Shown here one piece after another: positions 27,113 to 36,597 of a stretch of 64,000 nucleotides of DNA. Position 1 is the first letter of the stretch. Every line of letters starts with the position of its first letter. The DNA lies in contig NZ_LT717700.1 in NCBI RefSeq assembly GCF_900157385.1, positions 558,001 through 622,000 of the forward strand, read 5' to 3'. Position numbers and translations under genes: made by a program. The notes below the pieces were generated by a model. That model did not search any database, was not told the DNA's origin, and worked only from the letters and a program-made list of their open reading frames with translations. Source of the stretch: Mycobacterium terramassiliense. Its GTDB lineage: Bacteria > Actinomycetota > Actinomycetes > Mycobacteriales > Mycobacteriaceae.

Positions 27113-27985
27113 CTAGGCCTGCGCGTACTCGGCGGCGCCGTCGTCGAGCACCACCCGGGCGGGGCTGCCCTCGGCACCCGACGCCTCGGTCCGGAAGACG
27201 GCCTTGCCGGGCTCGGTCCGCCAGATCAGCGTCGTCAGCGTCTCGCCGGGGAACACCGGCGAGCTGAACCGCGCGTCGATCGAGGTGACGTTGGCGGCCA
27301 CGCCCTTGCCCAGCTCGGCCACCAGCGCCCGGCCCGCCACGCCGTAGCTGCACAGCCCGTGCAGGATCGGCCTGGGGAACCCGGCCAGCTCCCGGGCGAA
27401 CCACGGGTCGCTGTGCAGTGGGTTGCGGTCACCGGAGAGCCGATAGATCAGCGCCTGGTCCTCGCGGGTGGGCAGCGGGATCCGGGCGTCCGGCTCGCGG
27501 TCCGGGATCTCCGGCGCTATCGGCCGCTGCCCCGGCGCTCCCCCGAACCCGCCCGCACCCCGGACGACGAAGGTCGTCGACGTTTCGGCGATCAGCGTGC
27601 CCGAGTCCGGGTCGGTGCCGCGGCCGCGCAGCATCACGACCGCGTTCTTGCCCTCGCCCTTGTCCTGAATGTCGGTGACCTCGGAGACCACGGACAGCTT
27701 CCCCGCCGGGGGCAGCGGTGCATGCAACCGGACACCCTGCGATCCGTGTAAGAGCATGGCCCAGTTGAACGTGCCGATCTTGCCGGCCGCCCCGAAGGCC
27801 GGGGAGCAGATCACCGCGTAGGTGGGCAGCACTTGCTGGGCGATGTCGTGGCTGTTCTCGGTCGTGAAGGACAGGTCGTCGATGCCGCACCCGACGCCGA
27901 GCGCATACAGCATCGTGTCCTTGTCGGTCCATTCGAACAGCATCGGATCGCTCACCGCGCCGACGGCGCTCGGGTCAATGGCCAT
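27113..27985 (-). CDS. htdY: 3-hydroxyacyl-thioester dehydratase HtdY
   Basis: Double-hotdog (R)-specific enoyl hydratase of MaoC type, 290 residues, same length as Rv3389c. The N-terminal half is a degenerate hotdog. The C-terminal half holds the hydratase-2 motif [17 protein letters not shown] followed by [14 protein letters not shown], with the catalytic Asp and His. It hydrates or dehydrates 3-hydroxyacyl thioesters in fatty-acid or mycolate-related cycles. It is convergent with the PE_PGRS gene (8 bases between ends) and divergent from lpqD. Confidence 0.94.
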   Translation of the reverse strand: MAIDPSAVGAVSDPMLFEWTDKDTMLYALGVGCGIDDLSFTTENSHDIAQQVLPTYAVICSPAFGAAGKIGTFNWAMLLHGSQGVRLHAPLPPAGKLSVVSEVTDIQDKGEGKNAVVMLRGRGTDPDSGTLIAETSTTFVVRGAGGFGGAPGQRPIAPEIPDREPDARIPLPTREDQALIYRLSGDRNPLHSDPWFARELAGFPRPILHGLCSYGVAGRALVAELGKGVAANVTSIDARFSSPVFPGETLTTLIWRTEPGKAVFRTEASGAEGSPARVVLDDGAAEYAQA

Positions 27986-28087
27986 ACGAGTCTCCTCATT
28001 GATGGAATCGCGCTTTTTCGTACCTGAACCATTTCAGACCATCGCAAACCCTTCCCCCCGGCACCCCCGGCAGGGCAGGCTATCGGC

Positions 28088-28792
28088 ATGCGCAAGGGGA
28101 GCGTGATCGCAAAGGCCATAGCAGTGCTCGCCGCGGCGGTGATCGTCGGTGCGTGCGGCGGCCCGCCGCAGCCGCGCAGCATCACCCTGACGTTCATCCG
28201 CCACGCGCAGTCGGAGGCCAACGCCAGCGGGATCATCGACACCTCGGTGCCGGGCCCCGGCCTCAGCCCCGAAGGCAAGGGGCAGGCCGAACAGGTCGCC
28301 CACCAGCTCGCCCACAACAAGTACGACGCCGTCTACGCCTCGACGATGGCGCGCGCCCAGCAAACCGCCGAGCCGCTGGCGTCCGAACTGCACAAGCAGG
28401 TCGAGGTGCTGCAGGGCATCCAGGAGATCGGCGCCGGGTGGTTCGAGGGCAAGCCGGTCTCGATGGATCCCTCGACCTACCTGCTGGCGCCGGCCGATTG
28501 GCTCAACGGCGACGTGCAAAACAGCATCCCCGGCTCGATCACCGGCAAGGAGTTCAACGACCGGTTCACCGCCGCCGTCCAGAAGGTCTACGACAGCGGA
28601 CACGACAACCCGGTGGTGTTCGCGCACCTGTACTCCATCGAGTACTGGGTGCTGATGAACGTGAAGAACGCCAAGGACAGCCTCCGGACCACCCACCCCC
28701 TGCCCAACACCGGCCGCGTGGTGATCACCGGCAACCCGATGACGGGTTGGACGCTGCAGGAATGGGACGGCATCCGCGACTTCAGCGGCTGA
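28088..28792 (+). CDS. lpqD: lipoprotein with histidine-phosphatase domain LpqD
   Basis: A 234-residue exported lipoprotein. Signal peptide with lipobox VGAC (Cys19). The mature part is a phosphoglycerate-mutase-like histidine phosphatase: catalytic loop FIRHAQSEAN, acidic IQEIGAGWFEG and the second His in VVFAHLYSIEYW. Known family chemistry is phosphate-ester hydrolysis through a phospho-His. The substrate on the cell surface is unknown. It is followed after 16 bases by acrA1 in the same direction, and the pair is conserved (Rv3390-Rv3391). Confidence 0.93.
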   Translation: MRKGSVIAKAIAVLAAAVIVGACGGPPQPRSITLTFIRHAQSEANASGIIDTSVPGPGLSPEGKGQAEQVAHQLAHNKYDAVYASTMARAQQTAEPLASELHKQVEVLQGIQEIGAGWFEGKPVSMDPSTYLLAPADWLNGDVQNSIPGSITGKEFNDRFTAAVQKVYDSGHDNPVVFAHLYSIEYWVLMNVKNAKDSLRTTHPLPNTGRVVITGNPMTGWTLQEWDGIRDFSG

Positions 28793-28808
28793 CGGCTACC
28801 ATGTCCGC

Positions 28809-30812
28809 ATGCGGTATGTCGTTACCGGCGGTACCGGGGTTATCGGGCGCCGCGTCGTGTCTCGTCTCCTGGAAACGCGCCCCGACGCGCAGGTGTGGGT
28901 GGTGGTGCGCCGCGGATCGCTGGGGCGCTTCGAACGCCTCGCCGTCGGGTGGGGGGAGCGGGCGAAGCCGCTGGTCGGCGAGCTGCCCGGGCTGAGCCTG
29001 ACCGACGAGACCCTGGCGGATCTCGGCCGGGTCGATCACCTCGTGCACTGCGCGGCGATCTACGACATCACCGCCGGCGAGGCCGAGCAGCGGGCCGTCA
29101 ACGTCGAGGGCACCCGGGCCGTGATCGAGCTGTCGCGGCGGCTGGACGCCACGCTGCACCACGTGTCGTCGATCGCCGTGGCGGGCGAGTTTGCCGGCGA
29201 ATACACCGAGGACGACTTCGACGTCGGGCAGCGGCTGCCCACCGCCTACCACCAGACGAAGTTCGAGGCGGAGGCGCTGGTCCGGTCGACGGCCGGGCTG
29301 CGCTACCGCGTCTACCGGCCCGCGGTCGTGGTCGGCGATTCGGTCACCGGCGAGATGGACAAGGTCGACGGGCCGTACTACTTCTTCGGCGTGCTGGCCA
29401 AGTTGGCGGTGTTGCCCAAGCTGACGCCGATCCTGCTGCCCGACACCGGTCGCACCAACATCGTCCCGGTCGACTACGTCGTCGACGCGCTGGTCGCACT
29501 GATGCACGGCGACGGCTACGACGGCCGCACCTTCCACCTCACGTCACCCAAAACCATTGGGCTGCGCGGCATTTACCGCGGCGTGGCCAAGGCGGCCGGG
29601 TTGCCGCCGCTGCGCGGGTCGCTGCCCCGCGCGGTGGCGGCGCCGGTGCTCAAGGTGCGCGGGCGCGCCCGGGTGGTGCGCAACATGGCGGCCACCCAGC
29701 TCGGGATTCCGGCCGAGATTTTCGACGTCGTCGACTTGAAACCCACCTTCGTCAGCGACGAGACCCGAAAGGCGTTGCACGGCACCGGTATCGAAGTGCC
29801 CGAATTCGCGAGCTACGCGCCCGAGCTGTGGTGGTACTGGGCCGAGCACCTCGACCCCGACCGGGCGCGGCGCGACGACCCGTCAGCGCCGCTGCGGGGC
29901 CGACACGTCATCATCACCGGCGCGTCCAGCGGGATCGGGCGGGCGGCCGCGATCGCCGTCGCCGAGCGGGGCGCGACGGTGTTCGCGCTGGCCCGCAACG
30001 CCGACGCGCTGGACGCGCTGGTCACCGAGATCCGCGCGGGCGGCGGGCAGGCGCACGCGTTCACCTGCGACGTCACCGACTCCACCTCGGTGGAGCACAC
30101 CGTCAAGGACATCCTGGGCCGCTTCGACCACGTCGACTACCTGGTGAACAACGCCGGCCGGTCCATCCGCCGCTCGGTGGTCAACTCGACCGACCGGCTG
30201 CACGACTACGAGCGGGTGATGGCGGTCAACTACTTCGGCGCGGTGCGGATGGTGCTGGCGCTGCTGCCGCACTGGCGCGAGCGCCGGTTCGGCCACGTGG
30301 TCAACGTCTCCAGCGCGGGCGTGCAGGCCCGCAACCCCAAATACAGCTCCTACCTCCCCACCAAGGCGGCCCTCGATGCGTTCGCCGACGTGGTCGGCTC
30401 CGAGACGCTCTCCGACCACATCACGTTCACCAACATCCACATGCCGCTGGTCCGCACGCCGATGATCGCGCCGTCGCACCGGCTCAACCCGGTGCCCGCG
30501 ATCAGCCCCGAGCGGGCGGCGGCGATGGTGGTGCGCGGCCTGGTCGAGAAGCCGGCGCGCATCGACACCCCGCTGGGCACCCTCGCCGAGGCCGGCAACT
30601 ACTTCGCGCCGCGGACGTCGCGGCGCATCCTGCACCAGCTCTACCTGGGCTACCCCGATTCCGCCGCGGCGCGCGGCGTGCCCACCGAACCGGCCGCGGT
30701 CAGCGCGGCGCCGCGCAAGCCGCGGCGGCCCGCCCGCGCGGTCACGGGCGGCATCCGGACACCGCGCCCGGTCAAGCGGCTGGTGCGGCTGGTGCCCGGG
30801 GTGCACTGGTAA
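28809..30812 (+). CDS. acrA1: two-domain fatty acyl-CoA reductase AcrA1
   Basis: A 667-residue fusion of two Rossmann domains. Residues 1 to about 340 are an extended SDR of the male-sterility/acyl-CoA reductase type (VTGGTGVIGRRVV, YHQTKFEAEALV). Residues about 362-620 are a classical SDR (ITGASSGIGRAAA, NNAG, the YLPTK pair). Such proteins reduce long-chain acyl-CoA to aldehyde and on to alcohol with NADPH. In mycobacteria the fusion is tied to wax-ester or cell-wall lipid synthesis. A basic tail (PRKPRRPARAV) ends the protein. It probably shares a transcript with lpqD. Match to Rv3391 is strong. Confidence 0.94.
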   Translation: MRYVVTGGTGVIGRRVVSRLLETRPDAQVWVVVRRGSLGRFERLAVGWGERAKPLVGELPGLSLTDETLADLGRVDHLVHCAAIYDITAGEAEQRAVNVEGTRAVIELSRRLDATLHHVSSIAVAGEFAGEYTEDDFDVGQRLPTAYHQTKFEAEALVRSTAGLRYRVYRPAVVVGDSVTGEMDKVDGPYYFFGVLAKLAVLPKLTPILLPDTGRTNIVPVDYVVDALVALMHGDGYDGRTFHLTSPKTIGLRGIYRGVAKAAGLPPLRGSLPRAVAAPVLKVRGRARVVRNMAATQLGIPAEIFDVVDLKPTFVSDETRKALHGTGIEVPEFASYAPELWWYWAEHLDPDRARRDDPSAPLRGRHVIITGASSGIGRAAAIAVAERGATVFALARNADALDALVTEIRAGGGQAHAFTCDVTDSTSVEHTVKDILGRFDHVDYLVNNAGRSIRRSVVNSTDRLHDYERVMAVNYFGAVRMVLALLPHWRERRFGHVVNVSSAGVQARNPKYSSYLPTKAALDAFADVVGSETLSDHITFTNIHMPLVRTPMIAPSHRLNPVPAISPERAAAMVVRGLVEKPARIDTPLGTLAEAGNYFAPRTSRRILHQLYLGYPDSAAARGVPTEPAAVSAAPRKPRRPARAVTGGIRTPRPVKRLVRLVPGVHW

Positions 30813-30857
30813 ACATGAATCGCTTTGTCTAGCCGACCATCTGAGGAAGAAAGCGGC

Positions 30858-31289
30858 ATGGTTGCCATGCACCTCGAGGTCCACGTCGTCCCCGTGTCAG
30901 ACGTCGACCGCGCGAGGCAGTTCTACGAAAACTGGGGGTGGCGGTTTGACGGCGACACCGCGCCCGCAGAGGGCGTGCGCGTCGTCCAATTCACGCCGCC
31001 GGGCTCCGCCTGCTCGGTCACCTTCGGCGAGGGTGTCACGCCGTCGGCGCCCGGGACGGCGCAGGCGGTGCTGACCGTCCCCGACATCGAGGCGGCCCAC
31101 GAGGACCTCCTCGGCCGCGGCGTCCGCGCGAGCGACATGTGGCATGGCGTGCCGTTCCCGCCGGAAGCACGGCTGCCCGGGCCCGACCCCGGGCGCGCCA
31201 GTTACCAGTCTTACTTCTCCTTCACCGATCCGGACGGCGATACCTGGCTGGTCCAGGAGGTCACGGCGCGGCTTCCCGGCCGGGACTGA
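30858..31289 (+). CDS. glyoxalase/VOC superfamily protein
   Basis: A 143-residue vicinal-oxygen-chelate protein. The fold repeats are visible: HLEVHVVPVSDVDRARQFYE at the start and SYFSFTDPDGDTWLVQEV at the end. The N-terminal His and the C-terminal Glu fit the metal-ligand pattern. ATG 30858 is preceded by gaggaagaaag. Its substrate is unknown; VOC proteins of this type may be antibiotic-resistance, lyase or extradiol-like enzymes. In M. tuberculosis cmaA1 (Rv3392c) is found at this position instead. Confidence 0.87.
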   Translation: MVAMHLEVHVVPVSDVDRARQFYENWGWRFDGDTAPAEGVRVVQFTPPGSACSVTFGEGVTPSAPGTAQAVLTVPDIEAAHEDLLGRGVRASDMWHGVPFPPEARLPGPDPGRASYQSYFSFTDPDGDTWLVQEVTARLPGRD

Positions 31290-31330
31290 CACTCCGTTTC
31301 AGGGCGGCCCGATTGCGGTATCCCGGCGCG

Positions 31331-32071
31331 ATGGTCCTGTGCGAAAAGTGGAAGGACGCCGATCCGGTGGCCGCCGCGGCCCGGCTGGTCACGAAGACGG
31401 GGGTCGCGGTGCTGCCCTCGCTCGACGTGACGCGCAGCCTTGGGGTGGGCCGCGAAGAATGGACCCGGTTCGCGCGCCACTGGCGGGATCTGGCGCCGGA
31501 CCCCTATGCGGCGGAGCTGGGGGTGCGGCGGCTGCGCCGGTACGGCCGGTACTCGTTTCGCGACGGGGTGCTGCGCCCGCTGCCCAAGCTCGCGTTCGTG
31601 CAGCCGGAGGACTCCAATCCCCTCTACATCGGCAAGGACCGTGAGTTCGCGTCGCTGACCGATGCGTTCACCGCGGATCCGTTGCTGCACAAGGTGATCA
31701 CTCTGCTGGCCCGGGTGGCCGCGGCCCTCGACGGCGACGTGGCCGACTGGAACGTCAAGGTGCATCCGTTCCGGATTCGATGCTGCGGGGACCAGGACGG
31801 CCATCCGACGCCCGAAGGCCTGCACCGCGACGGCGTCACCCTGGTCAGCTCGCTGCTGATCGGGCGGCGCAACGCCATCGGCGGCGAGAGCACGGTGTGC
31901 GACCTTGAGGGCCGGCGGTTGCTGGCGACGACGCTGGCCGAGCCGGGGACGCTCATGCTGGGCGACGACCGCCGCACCCTGCACCGCGTCTCGCCGATCC
32001 GGCCGATCGACGCCTCCGGGCCGGCGCAGCGCGACGTCCTGGTGATCACCTTCGCGTCGGCTTGGCCGTAA
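31331..32071 (+). CDS. 2OG-Fe dioxygenase, L-isoleucine-4-hydroxylase-like
   Basis: A 246-residue member of the small Fe(II)/2-oxoglutarate dioxygenase family that includes bacterial free-amino-acid hydroxylases. Metal ligands are His165 and Asp167 in GLHRDGV and His218 in TLHRVSP. The spacing of 53 between the two His is, as I recall it, the same as in the Bacillus isoleucine dioxygenase. GGEST after the HxD motif is also a family mark. Substrate is inferred to be an amino acid or small acid; this is not proven. It lies between the glyoxalase (42-base gap) and iunH (11-base gap) on one strand. Confidence 0.82.
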   Translation: MVLCEKWKDADPVAAAARLVTKTGVAVLPSLDVTRSLGVGREEWTRFARHWRDLAPDPYAAELGVRRLRRYGRYSFRDGVLRPLPKLAFVQPEDSNPLYIGKDREFASLTDAFTADPLLHKVITLLARVAAALDGDVADWNVKVHPFRIRCCGDQDGHPTPEGLHRDGVTLVSSLLIGRRNAIGGESTVCDLEGRRLLATTLAEPGTLMLGDDRRTLHRVSPIRPIDASGPAQRDVLVITFASAWP

Positions 32072-32081
32072 AATCACCGCG

Positions 32082-33041
32082 GTGAACCCCGTTTTCGTCG
32101 ACGTCGACACCGGCATCGACGACGCGATGGCGTTGATCTACCTGCTGGCCAGCGCCGACGCCGACGTCGTCGGCATCGCCTCGACCGGCGGCAACATCCA
32201 CGTCGACCAGGTCTGCGCCAACAACCTGGCCCTGCTCGAATTGTGCCGGGCCCCAGCCATACCCGTGTCCAGGGGCGCCGACGAGCCGCTGTGCGGGCAC
32301 TGGCCGCACCATTCGAAGTTCCACGGCCCCAAGGGTTTAGGCTATGCCGACCTTCCCCGCGCCGGACGCGTGCTCACCGGTCACGACGCCACCGCGGCGT
32401 GGGTGTCCGCGGCGCACGCACATCCCGGCGAACTGGTCGGCCTGGTCACCGGACCGCTGACCAACCTGGCGCTGGCGTTGCGCGCCGAACCCGCGCTGCC
32501 GAGGATGCTGCGCCGGCTGGTGATCATGGGCGGCGCGTTCGGCGGCGACGGCGTCGAGGTCAACCCGATGGCCGAGTGGAACATCCGGGTCGACCCCGAG
32601 GCCGCCGGCGAGGTCTTCGCCGGCTGGGCCGGGCAGCAACAACTTCCGATCGTGTGCGGCCTGGATCTCACCCGGCGCGTCGCGATGACGCCGCAGATCC
32701 TGGCCCGGCTCGCCGCCGCCTCGGGCCCGTCGCCGTTGCTACCGGTGATCGAGGACGCGATGCGGTTCTACTTCGAGTCGCACGAGGCCCGCGGGCACGG
32801 CTACGTCGCGTTCATGCACGACCCGCTGGCCGCGGCGGCGGCGCTGGAACCGCGGCTGATCGCGACTCGGGCGGCGACGGTGGACATCGAACTGGCGGAC
32901 ACCCCGACCCGGGGCGTGACGACACCCGATTGGTCGGGCGAGCGAAAAGCCAACGCCCTGATCGGCGTTGACGTGGACCCCGCGGCGTTCTTCGAGGAGT
33001 TCATCGAGCGGGTCGGGGCGTTCGCGCGCGGCCTCGGCTAG
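32082..33041 (+). CDS. iunH: inosine-uridine preferring nucleoside hydrolase
   Basis: Nucleoside hydrolase, 319 residues, splitting the N-glycosidic bond of ribonucleosides for purine or pyrimidine salvage. The calcium-binding signature DVDTGIDDAMAL is at residues 7-18, followed by GNIHVDQVCANNLALLEL and the distal MGGAFGGDGVEVNPMAEWNIRVDPEAA block (split), with the last metal Asp in FMHDPLAAA. GTG at 32082 is chosen because it is directly before the signature; no longer start is possible without entering the upstream gene. It corresponds to Rv3393. Confidence 0.92.
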   Translation: MNPVFVDVDTGIDDAMALIYLLASADADVVGIASTGGNIHVDQVCANNLALLELCRAPAIPVSRGADEPLCGHWPHHSKFHGPKGLGYADLPRAGRVLTGHDATAAWVSAAHAHPGELVGLVTGPLTNLALALRAEPALPRMLRRLVIMGGAFGGDGVEVNPMAEWNIRVDPEAAGEVFAGWAGQQQLPIVCGLDLTRRVAMTPQILARLAAASGPSPLLPVIEDAMRFYFESHEARGHGYVAFMHDPLAAAAALEPRLIATRAATVDIELADTPTRGVTTPDWSGERKANALIGVDVDPAAFFEEFIERVGAFARGLG

Positions 33042-33080
33042 CGCCCGTTTGGCGACCCGGTCGCCGGGTATGCGCGAGCC

Positions 33081-34235
33081 ATGCCTTTCGCCGACTATCA
33101 AACCGAGCTCTATGACCAGGGGCAGGCCGGCCGGCAGCCGCCCTACCCCATCACATTCGCCGACCTGGAGGCCAAGGCGGCCGCGGCGATGCCACCGAAA
33201 GTGTTAGGTTACGTCGCCGGTGGGGCCGGTGACGAGCACACCCAGCGGGCCAACTGCGACGCCTTCAAGCGCTGGGGCCTGTTCCCCCGCATGGGAATCG
33301 CCCCCGAGCAGCGCGACATGTCCGTCGAGCTGTTCGGGATCTCGCTGCCGTCCCCGATCTTCATGGCCCCCATCGGCGTCATCGGCGTGTGCGCCCAGGA
33401 CGGCCACGGCGACCTGGCCGCGGCGCGGGCCTCCGCCCGCACCGGCGTGCCGTTCTTCGTGGGCACGCTCACCTCCGACCCGATGGAAGAGGTCGCCCCG
33501 GAACTCGGCGACACCCCCGGCTTTTTCCAGCTGTACACGCCGCCGGACCGCGAGATGGCCGCCAGCCTGGTGCACCGCGCCGAGGCGTGCGGTTTCAAGG
33601 CCATCGCGGTCACCCTCGACACGTGGGTCACCGGCTGGCGCCCGCGCGACCTGAGCGCCGGGAACTACCCGCAGGTGCCCAGCGGATGCCTGAGCAACTA
33701 CACCTCCGACCCGGTCTTCCGCGCGAGCCTGCAACCGGGCGAGGACGCCACCGAGGCGGCGGTGCGCAAGTTGCCCATCTTCGGCGGCCCGTTCCGGTGG
33801 AGCGACCTGGAGTGGCTGCGGGCGGAGACCAGCCTGCCGCTGCTGGTGAAGGGCGTCTGCCACCCCGACGACGTGCGCCGCGCCAAAGACATTGGCGTGG
33901 ACGGCATTTACTGTTCCAACCACGGCGGCCGGCAGGCCAACGGGGGGCTGGCCTGCCTGGACTGCCTGCCCGGGGTGGTGGAGGCCGCCGACGGGATGCC
34001 GGTGCTGTTCGACTCGGGGGTCCGCAGCGGCGCCGACATCATCAAGGCGCTGGCGATGGGCGCGACGGCGGTGGGGATCGGCCGCCCCTACGCCTACGGC
34101 CTGGCGCTCGGCGGTGTCGAGGGCATCGTGCACGTGCTGCGCTCCCTGCTGGCCGAGGCGGACCTGATCATGGCCGTGGACGGCTACCCCTCGCTCAAGG
34201 ACCTGACGCCCGAGGCGCTGCGGCCCACGGGATAA
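33081..34235 (+). CDS. FMN-dependent alpha-hydroxy-acid oxidase, lactate 2-monooxygenase-like
   Basis: A 384-residue FMN TIM-barrel enzyme. It follows the M. smegmatis lactate 2-monooxygenase pattern along its length: YVAGGAGDEHTQRAN, MAPIGVIGVCAQDGHGD, LDTWVTGWRPRDL, the active-site His-Arg motif GIYCSNHGGRQANGG, and VLFDSGVRSGADIIKALAMGA (split). The Arg and His pair that bind the hydroxy-acid are present. It should oxidise lactate or a similar 2-hydroxy acid with O2. It begins 39 bases after iunH and converges on imuB with 6 bases between them. Confidence 0.9.
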   Translation: MPFADYQTELYDQGQAGRQPPYPITFADLEAKAAAAMPPKVLGYVAGGAGDEHTQRANCDAFKRWGLFPRMGIAPEQRDMSVELFGISLPSPIFMAPIGVIGVCAQDGHGDLAAARASARTGVPFFVGTLTSDPMEEVAPELGDTPGFFQLYTPPDREMAASLVHRAEACGFKAIAVTLDTWVTGWRPRDLSAGNYPQVPSGCLSNYTSDPVFRASLQPGEDATEAAVRKLPIFGGPFRWSDLEWLRAETSLPLLVKGVCHPDDVRRAKDIGVDGIYCSNHGGRQANGGLACLDCLPGVVEAADGMPVLFDSGVRSGADIIKALAMGATAVGIGRPYAYGLALGGVEGIVHVLRSLLAEADLIMAVDGYPSLKDLTPEALRPTG

Positions 34236-34241
34236 GCACCG

Positions 34242-35816
34242 TCACTCGTAGCTCCCCTCCAAATACCAGCGCCGCTGGCGGTAGCACACCAGAAACGCCC
34301 GCTCGTCCTCCAGCAGGACCTGCGCGCGGGCGGTGCGGCTCCCCCCTTGACCGCCCGGCCGGTCGTCCCACCACCGCTCGTCGACCGGCCAGGGCCCGGC
34401 CCACCAGCGCAGCCGCTCGTCCCGGCCGCGCATGGTCAGCCGGGAGGGGTCGGCCGAGAACATCCCCCGGCCGGTCACCCGTATCGAATCCCCCTTGGCG
34501 TCAAGCAATTCCACCGGGTCGTCGAGCAGCACCGCCGGCGACGGCTGGGGCAGTTGCCCGGGCCACGGCGGGCCCGGGTCGGCATGCGGCACCGGCTCGT
34601 CGCCCAGGGGGATCAACGTGATGCGTTCGGCGGGGCCGCGGCCGCCGGCCAGCACCGGCACCCGCACCGCCTCCGGCCCGAGCAGGCCCTGGACCCGCAC
34701 CAGCGCCCGGCGGGCCCGCAGCCTGTCCTCCTCGCCCAGGCCACCCCAGAGCGGCAACTGCAACGCCCCGGCCGACACCACCTCCACGGCCTGCAGCCGC
34801 AACAGCGTCACCGCCGCCGTCGGGCGGGGATTGCGGCCGGTCCGGTTGCTCAACCACCCGTCGAGCTGCCAGCGCACCCGGTCGGCGGTGGCGTCCTCGG
34901 TCAACGGCTCGGCGCCCCGCCACACCCGTTGCAGCTCTTCGCCGTTGGCGGTGACGGCGTGGATGGCCAGCCGGGTGCAGCCCACCCCGGCGGCCATCAG
35001 CGCCTGGTGCAGCTCGCCGGCCAGCGAGCGCCCGGCGAAGGCCGCGGCATCGACGCGCTCGATCGGCGGGTCGCAGTCCAGCACGGCCTCGAGTTCGGGC
35101 GGCGGCTCGCGCCCGGACGGCCCCCGCTCGGGTTCGCCGCGGGCGAACCGGTGCGCGGTCACCCCGTCGGCGCCGAACCGGGAGGCCACGTCGGTGCGCG
35201 ACAGCGCGGCGAACTGCCCGATGGTGCGAATCCCCATCCGCCACAACAGGTCCGTCAGCTCCTCTCGCCCCGGACCGGACAGGCTCGGCTCGGTGGCCAG
35301 CTGCCGGATCGACAGCGCCGACAGGAACCTCGCGTCGCCCCCCGGCGGGACGATCCGGCCCGCCCGCGCGGCGAAGACCGAGGTGGACAACTGGTCGGCG
35401 ATGCCCGCCTGGCACTCGGCACCGGCGGCGGCCACCGCGTCGATCAGCCGCTCGGCGGCCTGCTCCTCGGACCCGAAATAGCGGGCCGCCCCGCGCACCG
35501 GCAACACCAGCAGGCCGGGCCGCAGCACCTCGGCGCGGGGCACCAGGTCGTCCACCGCGGCGATCACCGGTTCGAAGAAGCGGGCGTCGCGGTCGGCGTC
35601 GGCGGTCGCGACGTGCAGCTGCGGGCACCGCGCCGCCGCCTCCCGTCGCCGCAGCCCCCGCCGCACCCCCGCCGCGCGGGCGCCCGACGAGCAGGCGATC
35701 ACCCGGTTGGCCAAGGTGATCGCGATCGGGGCCGTCACGGGCAGGCCCGCCGCTGCCGCCGCCGCGACCGCGGGCCAGTCCATGCACCAGATCGCCAGCG
35801 CGCGTGAGGAAGCCAC
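34242..35816 (-). CDS. imuB: mutasome adaptor ImuB (Y-family polymerase-like)
   Basis: A 524-residue Y-family polymerase relative that is catalytically inactive. The N-terminus AIWCMDWPAVAAA lacks the paired acidic residues of active members. Its role is to bring DnaE2 to the beta clamp: the clamp-binding motif QLPLWG is at residues 353-358. The rest, including a C-terminal RecA-NT-interacting region, ends in CYRQRRWYLEGSYE. GTG at 35816 starts 6 bases after the imuA' stop, so the two form one SOS transcript. It matches Rv3394c. Confidence 0.95.
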   Translation of the reverse strand: MASSRALAIWCMDWPAVAAAAAAGLPVTAPIAITLANRVIACSSGARAAGVRRGLRRREAAARCPQLHVATADADRDARFFEPVIAAVDDLVPRAEVLRPGLLVLPVRGAARYFGSEEQAAERLIDAVAAAGAECQAGIADQLSTSVFAARAGRIVPPGGDARFLSALSIRQLATEPSLSGPGREELTDLLWRMGIRTIGQFAALSRTDVASRFGADGVTAHRFARGEPERGPSGREPPPELEAVLDCDPPIERVDAAAFAGRSLAGELHQALMAAGVGCTRLAIHAVTANGEELQRVWRGAEPLTEDATADRVRWQLDGWLSNRTGRNPRPTAAVTLLRLQAVEVVSAGALQLPLWGGLGEEDRLRARRALVRVQGLLGPEAVRVPVLAGGRGPAERITLIPLGDEPVPHADPGPPWPGQLPQPSPAVLLDDPVELLDAKGDSIRVTGRGMFSADPSRLTMRGRDERLRWWAGPWPVDERWWDDRPGGQGGSRTARAQVLLEDERAFLVCYRQRRWYLEGSYE

Positions 35817-35822
35817 CCGAAT

Positions 35823-36497
35823 TCACCCGGCTCGCGACCGGCCGATCACCCGCCTGCCCGCGCACACCCCACCGATCCGCAGCCGCACCCTGCTGATGCG
35901 CCCGAAGCCAGGGGCGGGCGTTCCCCGATGAGCCGGGGTGATTTCATAGCCGCAGACCCGCGCCTCCAGCCGCGTCGGCGCCCCTTGCCAGTCGCCGTCG
36001 GTGACCAGCAGGGTGCATCCCTTGTTGCGGGCCCGCGCCACCACCGCCCGCGCCCGGGTGTGCGGCACCTGGCGCCCGCCCAGGCCGAGCACCACCAGAT
36101 CCATGCCGTCGACGAGCACCGCGGCCACCTCGACCGGATCGGTTCCGGGGTCCGGTATCACCGCGACCCGACTCAGGTCCGCCCCCATCTCCACGGCGGC
36201 CAGCAGCCCGATGTCGGGCTGACCGACGATGGCGACGTTGCCCCCGGCCGCCGTCACCGCGGCCACCACGCCCAGCACCAGCGACCGGGCCCCGGACAGC
36301 ACCGCCACCGTTCCCCGCGGCAACGGCACCGGCAGCGCCTCCGCGAGCCATCGCGGGAGCGCCAGCCCGGATTCCGAATCCGGCAGCAGGTCGTCGGCGG
36401 GGGCGCCGCCGGGGGCCTTGCCGGAGATCTCAGCCATCCGTCGGCGCAGCGATTCCAGCTGCTCAGCGCGGTGATCGGAGGCCAAAGCCGCAGTCAT
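35823..36497 (-). CDS. imuA': mutasome accessory protein ImuA'
   Basis: A RecA-fold-like protein of 224 residues (Rv3395c type) needed for DNA-damage-induced mutagenesis with ImuB and DnaE2. The start [21 protein letters not shown] at ATG 36497 is preceded by an aggcggg ribosome site. The frame stays open further upstream, across the LexA box, and that extension is rejected. The core runs [22 protein letters not shown] (split), where a Walker-like loop would lie but no canonical GKT is present. The LexA box is 24 bases upstream. Confidence 0.94.
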   Translation of the reverse strand: MTAALASDHRAEQLESLRRRMAEISGKAPGGAPADDLLPDSESGLALPRWLAEALPVPLPRGTVAVLSGARSLVLGVVAAVTAAGGNVAIVGQPDIGLLAAVEMGADLSRVAVIPDPGTDPVEVAAVLVDGMDLVVLGLGGRQVPHTRARAVVARARNKGCTLLVTDGDWQGAPTRLEARVCGYEITPAHRGTPAPGFGRISRVRLRIGGVCAGRRVIGRSRAG

Positions 36498-36521
36498 ACC
36501 CGCCTCCCAGCGCCGCTCTTT

Positions 36522-36537
36522 TCGAAAGTATGTTCGA
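36522..36537. promoter_or_regulatory. LexA (SOS) box of imuA'-imuB
   Basis: TCGAAAGTATGTTCGA fits the mycobacterial LexA consensus TCGAAC-N4-GTTCGA with one change. It lies in the 100-base gap between imuA' and the divergent secreted-protein gene, so it could affect both. Confidence 0.9.
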
Positions 36538-36597
36538 TACATTGGCGAGTAAACACCCACCCTCCGACAACCGTCAAGCGACGTGAGAGGCTGCTTT

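Noticed and set aside
27105..27267. Continuation of the PE_PGRS frame to 27267
   Set aside because: The sequence turns Arg/Pro-rich and runs into the opposite htdY gene; the other frame shows the true PGRS end.
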